Assembly: GCA_016214985.1 (NCBI GenBank)
Contig: JACRMM010000061.1
Span: forward strand, 1-64,000
DNA from: Deltaproteobacteria bacterium
GTDB taxonomy: Bacteria; Desulfobacterota; Deferrisomatia; Deferrisomatales; JACRMM01
DNA length: 64,000 bases
Reading direction: 5' to 3'
Positions within the stretch are counted from its first letter, which is position 1; each line of letters begins with the position of its first letter. Positions 15,361-23,464 of the stretch are shown here, piece by piece. The notes below the pieces were generated by a model. That model made no database searches and had not been told where the DNA came from. It saw only the letters and a list, made by a program, of their open reading frames with translations. The translations under genes were made by a program, and so were the position numbers.

Positions 15361-16830
15361 ATGGACCTCTCGAAGCCGGAGTTCTACTTCAATCAGTGGA
15401 ACGATTCGGAAGCCATCGCCACCAAGATGCTCCCCATCTTGAACGATCTGCGCGTGGAGCGCGGCGTGCTCACTCACGTCTTCGGGCGCTCCATCGCCAA
15501 GGTCAACTCCGTCGACATCCTGAAGATGCACCGCCACGCGCGCCTCATCCTGGGCCGGGAGCTCACGGTCCAGGATACGTACCCTCTCATCCAGGCCATG
15601 GGGCGCTTGAACCTGGGCCCCTGCCGCATCGACGTCGGAAAGCTGACCGTCAAGTACCAGGCCCAGAAGGCCGTGTTCGCGTCGGTCGACGACTTCGTCC
15701 GCCACGAGCTCGCCCCCGTGAACACGGGCGTCAAGCCGGTGCTCGGGCAGCCCCAGGACGTGGTCCTCTACGGCTTCGGGCGCATCGGACGCCTGCTCGC
15801 GCGGATCCTCGTGGACAAGACGGGTCGCGGAGACAAGATCCGCCTGCGCGCCGCGGTCGTTCGGCCGGGCGGTCCGGATGACCTCAAGAAGAGGGCTGCC
15901 TTGCTCCGCCTCGACTCGGTCCACGGTCCTTTCCCGGGCACGACGATGATCGACGAGGAGGAGAACGCGATCGTCGCTAACGGAAACATGATCCGCATTC
16001 TCTACTCCGAAGGCCCCGAGAAGATCGATTACACCGAGTACGGGATTCGCGACGCGATCATCGTCGACAACTCCGGAAAGTGGCGGGACAGCGAAGGCCT
16101 GGGCCGGCACTTGAGCGCCAAGGGCGTCAAGAGCGTGCTCCTGACCGCGCCGGGCAAGGGGGACGACATCCCCAACATCGTGTACGGGATCAACCACGCA
16201 TCGCTCACCGGGGAGGAAAAGATCGTCTCGGCCGCGTCTTGCACGACCAACGCCATCGCTCCGGTGCTCAAGGTCCTCCATGAGCGGTTCGGGATCACCT
16301 CAGGGCACGTGGAGACGGTCCACGCGTACACCAACGACCAGAACCTCATCGACAACTATCACAAGAAAGCCCGGCGCGGGCGCTCCGCACCCCTGAACAT
16401 GGTCATCACCGAGACGGGCGCGGCCAAGGCGGTCGCGAAGGTGCTCCCCGAACTCGCGGGCAAGCTCACGGGCAACGCCATCCGCGTGCCCACGCCCGAC
16501 GTGTCCCTGGCAATCCTGAAACTCGCGCTCCAAGAGGCAACGACCAAGGCCGAGATCAACGACTTCCTGCGGGGTATCGCCCTCGACAGCCCCTATCGCG
16601 ACCAGATCGATTTCACGTCTTCGCCGGATATCGTGAGCTCCGACCTGATCGGTTCGCGTCACTCGGGCGTCGTAGACGGGGAGTCGACGCTGGTGAATTC
16701 CAGCAACGGACGCAACGTGGTCTTGTACGTGTGGTACGATAACGAGTTCGGGTACGCCTGCCAGGTGATGCGCGTCATCCAGAAGATGGCGGCGGTTACG
16801 CTTCCCGAGCTGCCGGTAGAGGACCGATAG
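15361..16830 (+). CDS. gap: Glyceraldehyde-3-phosphate dehydrogenase, long form
   Basis: Protein of 489 residues. An N-terminal extension of about 130 residues (SKPEFYFNQWNDSEAIATKMLPILNDL) precedes the NAD-binding domain (VVLYGFGRIGRLLARILVD). The catalytic cysteine is in AASCTTNAIAP and the catalytic histidine in VETVHAYTNDQN; the C-terminal WYDNEFGY motif is intact. It oxidises glyceraldehyde 3-phosphate with NAD(P) and phosphate, or runs the reverse reaction. The approximately 480-residue form occurs in several proteobacteria and Bacteroidetes beside the usual 335-residue form. GGAGGA lies seven bases before the ATG at 15361; an in-frame ATG at 15328 lacks such a site. It is divergent from an XRE-cupin regulator. 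The window encodes two further GAPDH-family proteins near 29-31 kb. Confidence 0.9.
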   Translation: MDLSKPEFYFNQWNDSEAIATKMLPILNDLRVERGVLTHVFGRSIAKVNSVDILKMHRHARLILGRELTVQDTYPLIQAMGRLNLGPCRIDVGKLTVKYQAQKAVFASVDDFVRHELAPVNTGVKPVLGQPQDVVLYGFGRIGRLLARILVDKTGRGDKIRLRAAVVRPGGPDDLKKRAALLRLDSVHGPFPGTTMIDEEENAIVANGNMIRILYSEGPEKIDYTEYGIRDAIIVDNSGKWRDSEGLGRHLSAKGVKSVLLTAPGKGDDIPNIVYGINHASLTGEEKIVSAASCTTNAIAPVLKVLHERFGITSGHVETVHAYTNDQNLIDNYHKKARRGRSAPLNMVITETGAAKAVAKVLPELAGKLTGNAIRVPTPDVSLAILKLALQEATTKAEINDFLRGIALDSPYRDQIDFTSSPDIVSSDLIGSRHSGVVDGESTLVNSSNGRNVVLYVWYDNEFGYACQVMRVIQKMAAVTLPELPVEDR

Positions 16831-16880
16831 CGCTCCGATGACCCTCGCTGGATTCGAGGCGGGCCGGATCGGAGGAGGAA

Positions 16881-16909
16881 GGAAGGGCGCCCTCGGGCGC
16901 CCTCTTCCG
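16881..16909. terminator. Bidirectional hairpin between gap and rubrerythrin genes
   Basis: GGGCGCC and GGCGCCC pair around a CTCG loop between two convergent genes. Flanking pyrimidine/purine runs extend the stem slightly. The U-tract is weak on both sides. Confidence 0.6.
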
Positions 16910-16930
16910 TGCACGAGAGAGGGTCGCGCG

Positions 16931-17428
16931 TCAGACGACGCGCTCGAAGCGGGAGGCGGGGGCGCCGCACACCGGACACTTGTCCGGTGCGCCCTCTTCG
17001 TGGGTGTAGCCACACACCAGACAGACGTAGTAATCGAAGGGCTCCTTCTCCTTGCCGAGGGAGTCGAGGGCTTCCCGGTAGAGCTTCTCGTGGATCTTCT
17101 CCACCTCCCACGCCCACCGGAACGTGTTGAGGGCCTTCTTGTCCCCCTCGGCCTCGGCATCCTTGATGAACTCCGGGTACATGGAGACGACCTCGTGGTT
17201 CTCCCCGCTGATCGCGGCCTTCAGGTTGTCGGCCGTGCCTTTCACGTTGCCGAGAGCCCGCAGGTGGTTGTGCGCGTGGACGGTCTCCGCCGCCGCGGCG
17301 GCCCGAAAGAGCTTCGCCACCTGAGGGTGGCCCTCCTCGTCGGCCTTCTTGCCGAAGGCGAGGTACGTCCGGTTGGCCTGGGACTCTCCGGCGAAGGCAG
17401 CCTTGAGATCGTCGATCGTCTTGCCCAT
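16931..17428 (-). CDS. rbr: Rubrerythrin
   Basis: Protein of 165 residues, slightly shorter than typical rubrerythrin. It reduces hydrogen peroxide in anaerobes. The ferritin-like di-iron domain shows the expected ligands: Glu in AGESQANRTY, the ExxH of AAAETVHAHNH, Glu in SGENHE and ExxH in WEVEKIHEKLY. The C-terminal rubredoxin domain has CLVCGY and CPVCGA for one Fe(SCys)4 centre. It is cytoplasmic. GGAGG precedes the ATG at 17428, and a near-consensus promoter lies 50 bp upstream. Its presence supports an anaerobic lifestyle with occasional oxygen exposure. Confidence 0.95.
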   Translation of the reverse strand: MGKTIDDLKAAFAGESQANRTYLAFGKKADEEGHPQVAKLFRAAAAAETVHAHNHLRALGNVKGTADNLKAAISGENHEVVSMYPEFIKDAEAEGDKKALNTFRWAWEVEKIHEKLYREALDSLGKEKEPFDYYVCLVCGYTHEEGAPDKCPVCGAPASRFERVV

Positions 17429-17477
17429 GGTCGATCCTCCTTTCGGATGGGGGGTTGTGCCGGGTGACCGGTTGCGA

Positions 17478-17506
17478 AAGCTAACCTGCACGGTTATTAT
17501 TGTCAA
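17478..17506 (-). promoter_or_regulatory. Sigma70-type promoter of rubrerythrin
   Basis: On the minus strand TTGACA (17506-17501), a 17 bp spacer and TAGCTT (17483-17478). The spacer is unusually AT-rich for this window. It sits 50 bp upstream of the start codon. Confidence 0.7.
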
Positions 17507-17611
17507 CGCTTTTCACTCGGTCGGGGCCGCGACACCTTACCACGGGAGACGGACCCGGCAAGACACGCGGGGCGGCAGCCGCCGCCGTAGCGCAGCGCGA
17601 AGGAGATGGCG

Positions 17612-17836
17612 ATGAGAGAACGGGTTCAGGCGGTGTTGGACAAGGTGCGGAAGGGATTGCAGGCGGACGGAGGAGACGCGGATCTGGTCGATGTCACGAC
17701 CGACGGCGTAGTGAAGGTGCGACTGAAGGGCGCCTGCAAAGGGTGCCCGATGAGCCAGATGACGTTGAAACGGGGCATCGAGGCCGCGATCAAGGCCGAG
17801 GTGCCCGAGGTGGCGCGCGTGGAGGCCGTGGACTGA
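17612..17836 (+). CDS. NifU C-terminal-like Fe-S scaffold protein
   Basis: Protein of 74 residues consisting only of a NifU C-terminal (Nfu) domain: VQAVLDKVRKGLQADGGDADLVDV, then VKVRLKGACKGCPMSQMTLKRGIEAAI. The CKGCP pair would bridge a [4Fe-4S] cluster between two monomers for delivery to target enzymes. I prefer the second ATG (17612) because AGGAG is six bases upstream; the ATG at 17606 overlaps the end of that site. With rubrerythrin divergent and many Fe-S enzymes in the window, a general Fe-S assembly role is likely. Confidence 0.9.
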   Translation: MRERVQAVLDKVRKGLQADGGDADLVDVTTDGVVKVRLKGACKGCPMSQMTLKRGIEAAIKAEVPEVARVEAVD

Positions 17837-17901
17837 GGTTCGAACCCGCGGGGGCCCTCCGGGCCTCAGCGGGTTACGACCGCGGGAAGGAAGGTCGTCG
17901 C

Positions 17902-18099
17902 ATGGAACGAGTGAAGAGCTTTGGGACCGATGTGCAGATTTTTCACCTCCACCAGGAGCTCGAGCGGCTCGACGAGAAAGTGACGCAGTTCCTCGCGTCC
18001 CAACCCCGGGCCGTGCTGATCGGGGCAAGCGACCTGCCGGTCACCGACGAGACGGGCAAGACCGTGGGGCTGATCCGACTCGTGTCCTACCGGGACTGA
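17902..18099 (+). CDS. Small conserved-looking hypothetical protein
   Basis: A 65-residue protein (MERVKSFGTDVQIFHLHQELERLDEKV then VLIGASDLPVTDETGKTVGLIRLVSYRD) with an amphipathic helix followed by beta strands. I do not recognise a family. GGAAGG stands upstream of the ATG, and it follows the NifU-like gene by 65 bp in the same direction, so co-transcription is plausible. Its last 13 bp overlap the convergent methyltransferase gene. Confidence 0.55.
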   Translation: MERVKSFGTDVQIFHLHQELERLDEKVTQFLASQPRAVLIGASDLPVTDETGKTVGLIRLVSYRD

Positions 18100-18662
18100 G
18101 TCGCCGGGCGCCAGGCCAGGAGGGTCGAGAGGGCGTGCCCCGGCGCAGCCGACTCTCGGTATTCCAGGATTCGAAGAGCGGGGAACGCCGCGAGAAGCTC
18201 GCCGGAGTCGAGGAGGAACGCGGGCAGACGAGGTCGGGCGGCGGCGCCGCGAAGCGGGTGACGAAGATGGGTCTTGTAGGCGAGCAGGCCTCCCGGAGCC
18301 AGGGCCGATTGCAGCGCGGGGAAGAGCGACCGATCGAGAAAGTGGAAGACGAGAATGGCTCCCCAGTCGCCCTGCGGCAGCCCCTGAGAAGAGACGTCGC
18401 GGACCTCAAACCGGACGCGCAGGCGGAGGCGGGCGCCCTCGGCGCGGGCCCTGGATACCGCGACCTCTGAGGCATCCACCCCGACGATCGAAGGGGCGTC
18501 GACACGCTGAAGCCCAGCGACCCACAGCGCGTTGCGTCCTTGACCGCAAGCCACGTCGAGGACCGGTCCAGGAAGCGTCGAGCCGAGCAGCGGCCCGAGC
18601 GAAGTGAGCCAGCGATCGGCGGGCTGGGGCGGCAGGCGCGCGTGGCGCTCGTTCCATGTCAC
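18087..18662 (-). CDS. Class I SAM-dependent methyltransferase
   Basis: Protein of about 191 residues. Motif I is GPVLDVACGQGRNALWVAG, motif II an acidic end at SIVGVDASEVAVSRAR, and a later motif FEVRDVSSQGLPQGDWGAILVFHFLDR. The overall layout resembles TehB-like or small-molecule methyltransferases. The substrate is unknown. I chose the GTG at 18662 (VTWNERHARLP, a typical beginning in this family) with AAGGAG about 11 bases upstream; an ATG at 18719 would add 19 residues. It is divergent from the lipoprotein gene at 18762. Confidence 0.8.
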   Translation of the reverse strand: MTWNERHARLPPQPADRWLTSLGPLLGSTLPGPVLDVACGQGRNALWVAGLQRVDAPSIVGVDASEVAVSRARAEGARLRLRVRFEVRDVSSQGLPQGDWGAILVFHFLDRSLFPALQSALAPGGLLAYKTHLRHPLRGAAARPRLPAFLLDSGELLAAFPALRILEYRESAAPGHALSTLLAWRPATQSR

Positions 18663-18761
18663 AGGTGGGTGCTCCTTTCGACGAGGCGGTCGGGGGGTTA
18701 GAATGATGCCGTGGCGCATGATCGCCCACAGGTACGGCACACGAGTGTAGGAGGTGGCGTC

Positions 18762-19484
18762 ATGTCCGGCAAACGATTCTGGCTCCTGGCGATGGTTCTC
18801 CTGGCGGCGGCCTGCACGAAGTACGAGCAGAAGCCGCTCCCCTTCCGCGATCCCTCTTCGTACCCCAATTCGACGGCGGCCTTCGGAGCCACGGTCGGAG
18901 CGCAGTCGTTCGATGATCCGACCCGAGCCAAGGAGATCTTCGGGTTCGACATCCTTGGCGCGGGGGTGCTGCCCGTGCAGATCGCCTTCGACAACCAGGG
19001 CCCGGACCCGATCGAGATCGCGCCCTCGCAGACGTTCCTCGTGGACACCGAGGGGAACCTGTGGAACGTGCTCGACCAGAAGTTGGCCTACGACCGGATC
19101 GCCAAGAAGACCGAGCTCGGTGAGGTTGCCCCCGAGGCAGCCAAAACGGGGTTTCTCGGCGCCGCGGCCGGGGCCATCGTGGGCGCGGCCATCGGTATAG
19201 TGACCGGGACGAGCATCGGCGAGGCCGCGGGCAAGGGCGCCGCGGTCGGGGGCGCGGGAGGAGCGGTCATCGGCGGCGCCAAGGGGGTGCAGGAGCCGTC
19301 GGTCGGTCGCAAGATCTCCGACGACCTGCACAACCGATCCCTCGAGAACAGGCCCGTCCCTCCGAAGGCCTTGAGCCACGGTGTGCTGTTCTTCCCGGCC
19401 GAGGCGATCAAGGCCCGAATCCTTCGGCTCCAGCTCCGGGACATGGCGACCGGTGAGACGGTCAACCTGAAGCTTGCCCTGTGA
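18762..19484 (+). CDS. Lipoprotein with glycine-zipper segment
   Basis: Protein of 240 residues with a lipoprotein signal peptide (FWLLAMVLLAAAC). The mature part starts with a beta-rich domain (VLPVQIAFDNQGPDPIEIAPSQTFLVDTEGN). About residues 130-185 form a Gly/Ala-rich double glycine-zipper (GAAAGAIVGAAIGIVTG, GKGAAVGGAGGAVIGG) of the type found in outer-membrane-associated proteins. The C-terminus is beta again (HGVLFFPAEAIKARILRLQLRD). I infer an envelope-anchored protein, with no specific function evident. GGAGG precedes the ATG at 18762, eight bases away. The stop overlaps the earliest possible start of the next gene. Confidence 0.75.
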   Translation: MSGKRFWLLAMVLLAAACTKYEQKPLPFRDPSSYPNSTAAFGATVGAQSFDDPTRAKEIFGFDILGAGVLPVQIAFDNQGPDPIEIAPSQTFLVDTEGNLWNVLDQKLAYDRIAKKTELGEVAPEAAKTGFLGAAAGAIVGAAIGIVTGTSIGEAAGKGAAVGGAGGAVIGGAKGVQEPSVGRKISDDLHNRSLENRPVPPKALSHGVLFFPAEAIKARILRLQLRDMATGETVNLKLAL

Positions 19485-20940
19485 GCTCTCCGGACCGGCG
19501 CCGTTGACACCTGGCGATCCGACCGCAGGCCGGTGGTGGGGGGCGTTGCGGTCGCCGGCGGTCGCTGATCTCGAGCGTCTGGCCCAGCGCCTGGGCTCTG
19601 GCCGTGTGGCCTGGGGGGCCGACCTCCTCGAGCGGTACGCCGCGGACGAGTCGACTCGTCTGCGGGCCCTACCGGAGGCGGTGGTTCGGCCGCGCTCGAC
19701 AGAGGAGGTTGCGATCGTTCTCCGGTGGGCCTCGGAGGGGCCCTTCGCGGTCATCCCGAGGGGAGCCGGGACCGGGGTCGCCGGTGGCGCGGTCGCCGTC
19801 GGCGGCGGCGTCGTCCTTTCGCTGGAGCGCCTCGACCGCGTTTTGGAACTGGACGAGGAGAATCTCACGGTGACCTGCGAGCCGGCGGTCGTCACCGGCC
19901 GGCTCCACGAAGTCGTCGAGGCGCAGAGCCTCTTCTACCCTCCCGACCCCGCGAGCCTCGCCTCCTGCTCCATCGGCGGAAACGTAGCCGTTGGCGCGGG
20001 GGGGGCGCGGGCGGTCAAGTACGGGACCACGAGGAACTACGTTCTTGGCGCTCAGGTCGTCCTGGCGGACGGGTCCGTGCTCGAGCTGGGCAGTAAGAAC
20101 GTCAAGGACGCCTCCGGGTATCACCTGCTCGACCTCCTGGTGGGCAGCGAGGGCACACTGGCGGTCATCACCCGGGTGACCCTTCGCCTCGTTCCCCTTC
20201 CCAGCTACCGAGCGGTGCTGCTCCTCCCGTTCGCAGACCTCAAGGCGGCGACGACCACCGTGGCACGGCTGGTGAGGGCGCGAATCGTGCCGTCCGTGGC
20301 CGAGTTCATGGATGACGTAACCATCGACGCGGCGCGCCGGTATTTGGACCGCGATCTCCCCGGAGGAAGCCGCGCCGGCGCATACGCCCTGATCGAGCTC
20401 GATGGCGAGAGCCGGTCACTGCTCGAGGAGCAGATGCTCCGCGTGGGTGAGGTCGGGGAGCAGGAAGGCGCGCTCGAGGTTCTCGCCGCCCAGGACGCCG
20501 GCCAGCAGGAACGCCTGTGGGAGAGCCGGCGGTGCCTCGCCGAGGCGCTTCGGGCCCTCAGCCCCGAGATCGGTAAGGCGGACGTGGTGGTTCCGAGGGC
20601 GCGGGTGCCGATCCTCGTGGACGAGGTCAAGAAGGCCGGCTTGCGCCATGGGCTCGTGGCTGCCTGCTTCGGTCATGCCGGAGACGGCAACGTCCACGTC
20701 AACTTCTTGCGCCAAGACCTGGACGAGCGCTCGTGGTCGGATCGCCTGCCCCAGGCCCTGGCCGAAGTGCTCGAGGCCACGCGCCGCCTGGGCGGGCTGC
20801 CCTCGGGAGAGCACGGCATTGGCGTCCTCAAACGGCCCGATCTGGCCCGCTTCCTGCCGTCCGAGAATCTGGAGATCATGCGACGCGTGAAGAGAGCCTT
20901 CGACCCCCTGGGCATCCTCAATCCCGGCAAGGTGCTATGA
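19474..20940 (+). CDS. FAD-linked oxidase, GlcD / D-lactate dehydrogenase-like
   Basis: Protein of up to 488 residues. It has the FAD-binding type 4 (PCMH) domain: PRSTEEVAIVLRWASEG, IPRGAGTGVAGGAV, PPDPASLASCSIGGNVA, KYGTTRNYVLG and GSEGTLAVITRVTLRL. The C-terminal FAD-oxidase domain includes CFGHAGDGNVHVNFL and LPSGEHGIGVLKR. These enzymes oxidise 2-hydroxy acids such as glycolate or D-lactate, passing electrons to an Fe-S partner (GlcE/GlcF) that is not present here. The start is uncertain: TTG codons at 19474 and 19546 are both possible, the latter being closer to usual family length. It precedes the six-gene radical SAM cassette by 82 bp and may be its first gene. Confidence 0.85.
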   Translation: MPCELSGPAPLTPGDPTAGRWWGALRSPAVADLERLAQRLGSGRVAWGADLLERYAADESTRLRALPEAVVRPRSTEEVAIVLRWASEGPFAVIPRGAGTGVAGGAVAVGGGVVLSLERLDRVLELDEENLTVTCEPAVVTGRLHEVVEAQSLFYPPDPASLASCSIGGNVAVGAGGARAVKYGTTRNYVLGAQVVLADGSVLELGSKNVKDASGYHLLDLLVGSEGTLAVITRVTLRLVPLPSYRAVLLLPFADLKAATTTVARLVRARIVPSVAEFMDDVTIDAARRYLDRDLPGGSRAGAYALIELDGESRSLLEEQMLRVGEVGEQEGALEVLAAQDAGQQERLWESRRCLAEALRALSPEIGKADVVVPRARVPILVDEVKKAGLRHGLVAACFGHAGDGNVHVNFLRQDLDERSWSDRLPQALAEVLEATRRLGGLPSGEHGIGVLKRPDLARFLPSENLEIMRRVKRAFDPLGILNPGKVL

Positions 20941-21022
20941 GAACCGGGCCTCGGCGCGAGGACCCGCCTCCCGCCCCAGTCGGCGTCGCCTTCTCAGGGA
21001 TCCGACACCACCGAGGCCTGCG

Positions 21023-21496
21023 TTGAGGCGGGGAGCCTTGCTGCTCGCCGGGCTCCTCGGGCTGGCTGCAACTGCCACGCCCGTAGAGCCTTGCTTCGGA
21101 CCGCGACTGCGGGTGGCGGTGCCCGACGATCCTGCGACGGCGTTGGCCGCGTACACTGCCGGCTACTTCGTCCAGGAGAAGACTGGCGTCGAGCCCGAGT
21201 TCGTGAAGACCTCGCAACGTGTTCTCGCCGAGGGGAAGGCGGACCTCGCCCTCGCGGCCGCCGCCATCGCCTGCCCGAAGGGCATGACCGCACGGCCCGC
21301 CGGAGAGGTTCCCGGCCTGGGTGCCGCCCGATTCTGGGTGCGCGACGAAGTGCTCGACGACCTGCGCTTCACCACGGTCGACCGCGCCCTGGCGAAGCTG
21401 CCCGCCTTCTACTCCACCGACGCGTACCGGCGAGCCCTCCAATCCGGAGTGGCGCCGAAGAAGGCCGCGCGCAAGGCAATTCTCGATGGGACGTAG
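21023..21496 (+). CDS. Small periplasmic binding-protein-like protein
   Basis: Protein of 157 residues starting at a TTG. The N-terminus is a signal peptide (GALLLAGLLGLAATATP) followed by PRLRVAVPDDPATALAAYTAGYFVQEKTGVEPEFVKT, which looks like the beginning of a type 2 periplasmic binding fold. The whole protein is only about half the usual length, so it may be a single lobe. One possible disulfide pair is Cys24 with the Cys of AIACPKG. Its stop overlaps the start of the PhnD-like gene by 11 bp, indicating translational coupling. The function is unknown. Confidence 0.6.
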   Translation: MRRGALLLAGLLGLAATATPVEPCFGPRLRVAVPDDPATALAAYTAGYFVQEKTGVEPEFVKTSQRVLAEGKADLALAAAAIACPKGMTARPAGEVPGLGAARFWVRDEVLDDLRFTTVDRALAKLPAFYSTDAYRRALQSGVAPKKAARKAILDGT

Positions 21497-22388
21497 ACGC
21501 GTCGTCGTCGCAGTGCTGGTCGCCATCCTGGCCGGCACCCTCTCCTCGTGCCGGGACCCGGGCCGGTCCTTCCGGATCGGCTACATGATCTGCAATGCCC
21601 GGCAAGAGACGAAGGAACGGTTTGAGCCTCTCACGGCCTACCTCTCCGACGTCACGGGCGCCCGCTTCGAGCCGGTGTACCTCGACACCGCCGACGTAGA
21701 AGACGCCTTCGCTCGCGGCGACCTGGACTTCACGCACACCAACTCGCTCCTGTACGTGGTGCTGCACGAGCGCCATCGGCTCCTACCGCTCGCTGAGGAG
21801 AAGGATGGGGCCTTCGGGGCACGCACCCGCGGCGTCGTCATCGCGCGCAGGGACTCGGGGCTCCGCTCTCTGGCCGATCTGAAAGGGCGGCGCGTCATCT
21901 TCGGACCCATGTGGGCCCCTTTCGGGTTCCTCGCCCAGTACGCGCTCCTCCTGGAGGCGGGCGTCGATCCGGAGAGGGACCTGGCGTACTACGCGATTCC
22001 ACCCGGGTCCTGGAAGCACGAGAAGATCGTCTACTCCGTCCTCTACGGCGCGTTCGACGCCGGCACCGCCCCGCTTCTCGACCTGGAGCAGATGACCGCC
22101 GAGGGGAAGATCCAGGCCGACGACTTTACGATTCTCGGTCGCAGCGAGCTGGCCCCCTACTGTACCTTCGGCGCCTCCCCCAAGGTGTCGCCCGAGTGGG
22201 CAGCCAAGGTGAAGCAGGCGCTGCTGGCCCTCGACTCCGAGAGCCGTGCCCGGGTGGGGGACGAAGACCTCAACGTCCTGCGCCAAGCTCGGGTCTCCGG
22301 GTACGCGGCTGCCGCCGACCGAGACTACGACGAAGTGCGGCGGTGGGCCCGCAAGGCGAAGATGCCGCCGTACGAGGACGCCCGGTGA
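21486..22388 (+). CDS. PhnD-like substrate-binding lipoprotein
   Basis: Protein of 300 residues with a lipobox (AILAGTLSSC). The mature part matches the phosphate/phosphonate-binding PhnD family: RIGYMICNARQETKERFEPLTAYLSD, DTADVEDAFARGDLDFTHTNSLLYVVL, GVVIARRDSGLRSLADLKGRRVIFG and VYSVLYGAFDAGTAPLLD. In standard systems this delivers ligand to PhnC/PhnE, but no ABC ATPase or permease is nearby; the next gene is a YeeE/YedE membrane protein instead. The stop overlaps the next start as GTGA. The ligand cannot be read from sequence. Confidence 0.85.
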   Translation: MGRRRVVVAVLVAILAGTLSSCRDPGRSFRIGYMICNARQETKERFEPLTAYLSDVTGARFEPVYLDTADVEDAFARGDLDFTHTNSLLYVVLHERHRLLPLAEEKDGAFGARTRGVVIARRDSGLRSLADLKGRRVIFGPMWAPFGFLAQYALLLEAGVDPERDLAYYAIPPGSWKHEKIVYSVLYGAFDAGTAPLLDLEQMTAEGKIQADDFTILGRSELAPYCTFGASPKVSPEWAAKVKQALLALDSESRARVGDEDLNVLRQARVSGYAAAADRDYDEVRRWARKAKMPPYEDAR

Positions 22389-23464
22389 GGAACGGGCGGT
22401 CGGACCTCATGTGGGTGCTGACTTCCGGAGCAGCGCTGGGCGCCCTGGGAAGCCTTCTCGCCTACCTCGGCAACCCGCCGAACTCCGGCATTTGCATCTC
22501 CTGCTTCCTGGAGAACACCGCCGGCGCCCTCGGTCTCCACCCCAACGCCCGGATGCAGTACCTTCGCCCCGAGCTGCTCGGCTTCCTGCTCGGCAGTGCA
22601 GTCATGGCGCTGGCAACCCGAGAGTTTCGCCCACGGTGGAGGGGCTCGGGGGCTGCCCTCGTGGGATTCGGCTTCCTGATGATCCTCGGCTCCGCCGTGT
22701 TCATTGGGTGCCCGATCAAAGCCCTCTTGCGGTTGGCGGCCGGCGACCTCACCGCGGTTCCGGCCTTCGCCGGCCTGGGCTTCGGCATCTGGGTTGGCCT
22801 GAAGCTGCTCGCCCAGGGCGGCGCGGGCCTGGAAGGGCTCGAGGCCGCCGCCCGCCCCGGGAGTCCGCCGCGGCTGGTCGCCCTCGGCCCTGTCGCACTG
22901 GCCGCCGCCCTGCTGGCCCTCGCCTTCGTTCCGGGCGCTCTCCTGGAGAGCACCGGCGGCGGCGGCTCCCTGCACGCGCCGCGGGCCGTGAGCCTCGGCG
23001 CCGGGCTCCTCCTCGGGGCGCTGTGCCAACGTTCTCGGTTCTGTGTGACGGGCAGCCTTCGCGATCTCCTCCTCACCCGTTCGCTCGGACCGGTCGCCGC
23101 CCTGAGCGCCGCCCTGGCGGCCGCTGCGACGCTCAACGCCTTTACAGGCCAGTTTCGGCTCGGCTATCATGATCAGCCCGGAACCCACCTGGAGTGGCTG
23201 TGGAGCGGGCTCGGCATGGCGCTCGTGGGCCTCGCGGCCGTCCTGGCCGGGGGCTGCCCCTTTCGTCAGATCGTGAAGGCCGGAGAGGGCGACCTCGACG
23301 CCGGGCTGGTCGGCGTGGGCATGGTGCTGGGTGCGGCCTTGGTCCAGACGTGGGGCCTTGGCGCGACCACCTCCGGGGTTCCCGCGGCAGGAAAGGTCGC
23401 GACGCTCGTCGGGTTGGCGGCCCTCCTGTCCTTCGGGCTGCGAAAGAGCGAGGAGAGGGGATGA
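22385..23464 (+). CDS. yedE: YeeE/YedE-family membrane transporter
   Basis: Polytopic membrane protein of about 359 residues with roughly eight to nine hydrophobic spans and an internal duplication. Characteristic cysteine motifs of YeeE/YedE proteins are present: GICISCFLENTAG, FIGCPIKALLRLAAGD, RSRFCVTGSLRD and LAGGCPFRQIVKAGEGD. Members import thiosulfate, and a subgroup is associated with selenium metabolism. The GTG at 22385 overlaps the upstream stop; an ATG at 22409 is an alternative. Being coupled to a PhnD-like lipoprotein rather than to TusA or SelD is unusual. The stop overlaps the next gene as ATGA. Confidence 0.85.
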   Translation: MRNGRSDLMWVLTSGAALGALGSLLAYLGNPPNSGICISCFLENTAGALGLHPNARMQYLRPELLGFLLGSAVMALATREFRPRWRGSGAALVGFGFLMILGSAVFIGCPIKALLRLAAGDLTAVPAFAGLGFGIWVGLKLLAQGGAGLEGLEAAARPGSPPRLVALGPVALAAALLALAFVPGALLESTGGGGSLHAPRAVSLGAGLLLGALCQRSRFCVTGSLRDLLLTRSLGPVAALSAALAAAATLNAFTGQFRLGYHDQPGTHLEWLWSGLGMALVGLAAVLAGGCPFRQIVKAGEGDLDAGLVGVGMVLGAALVQTWGLGATTSGVPAAGKVATLVGLAALLSFGLRKSEERG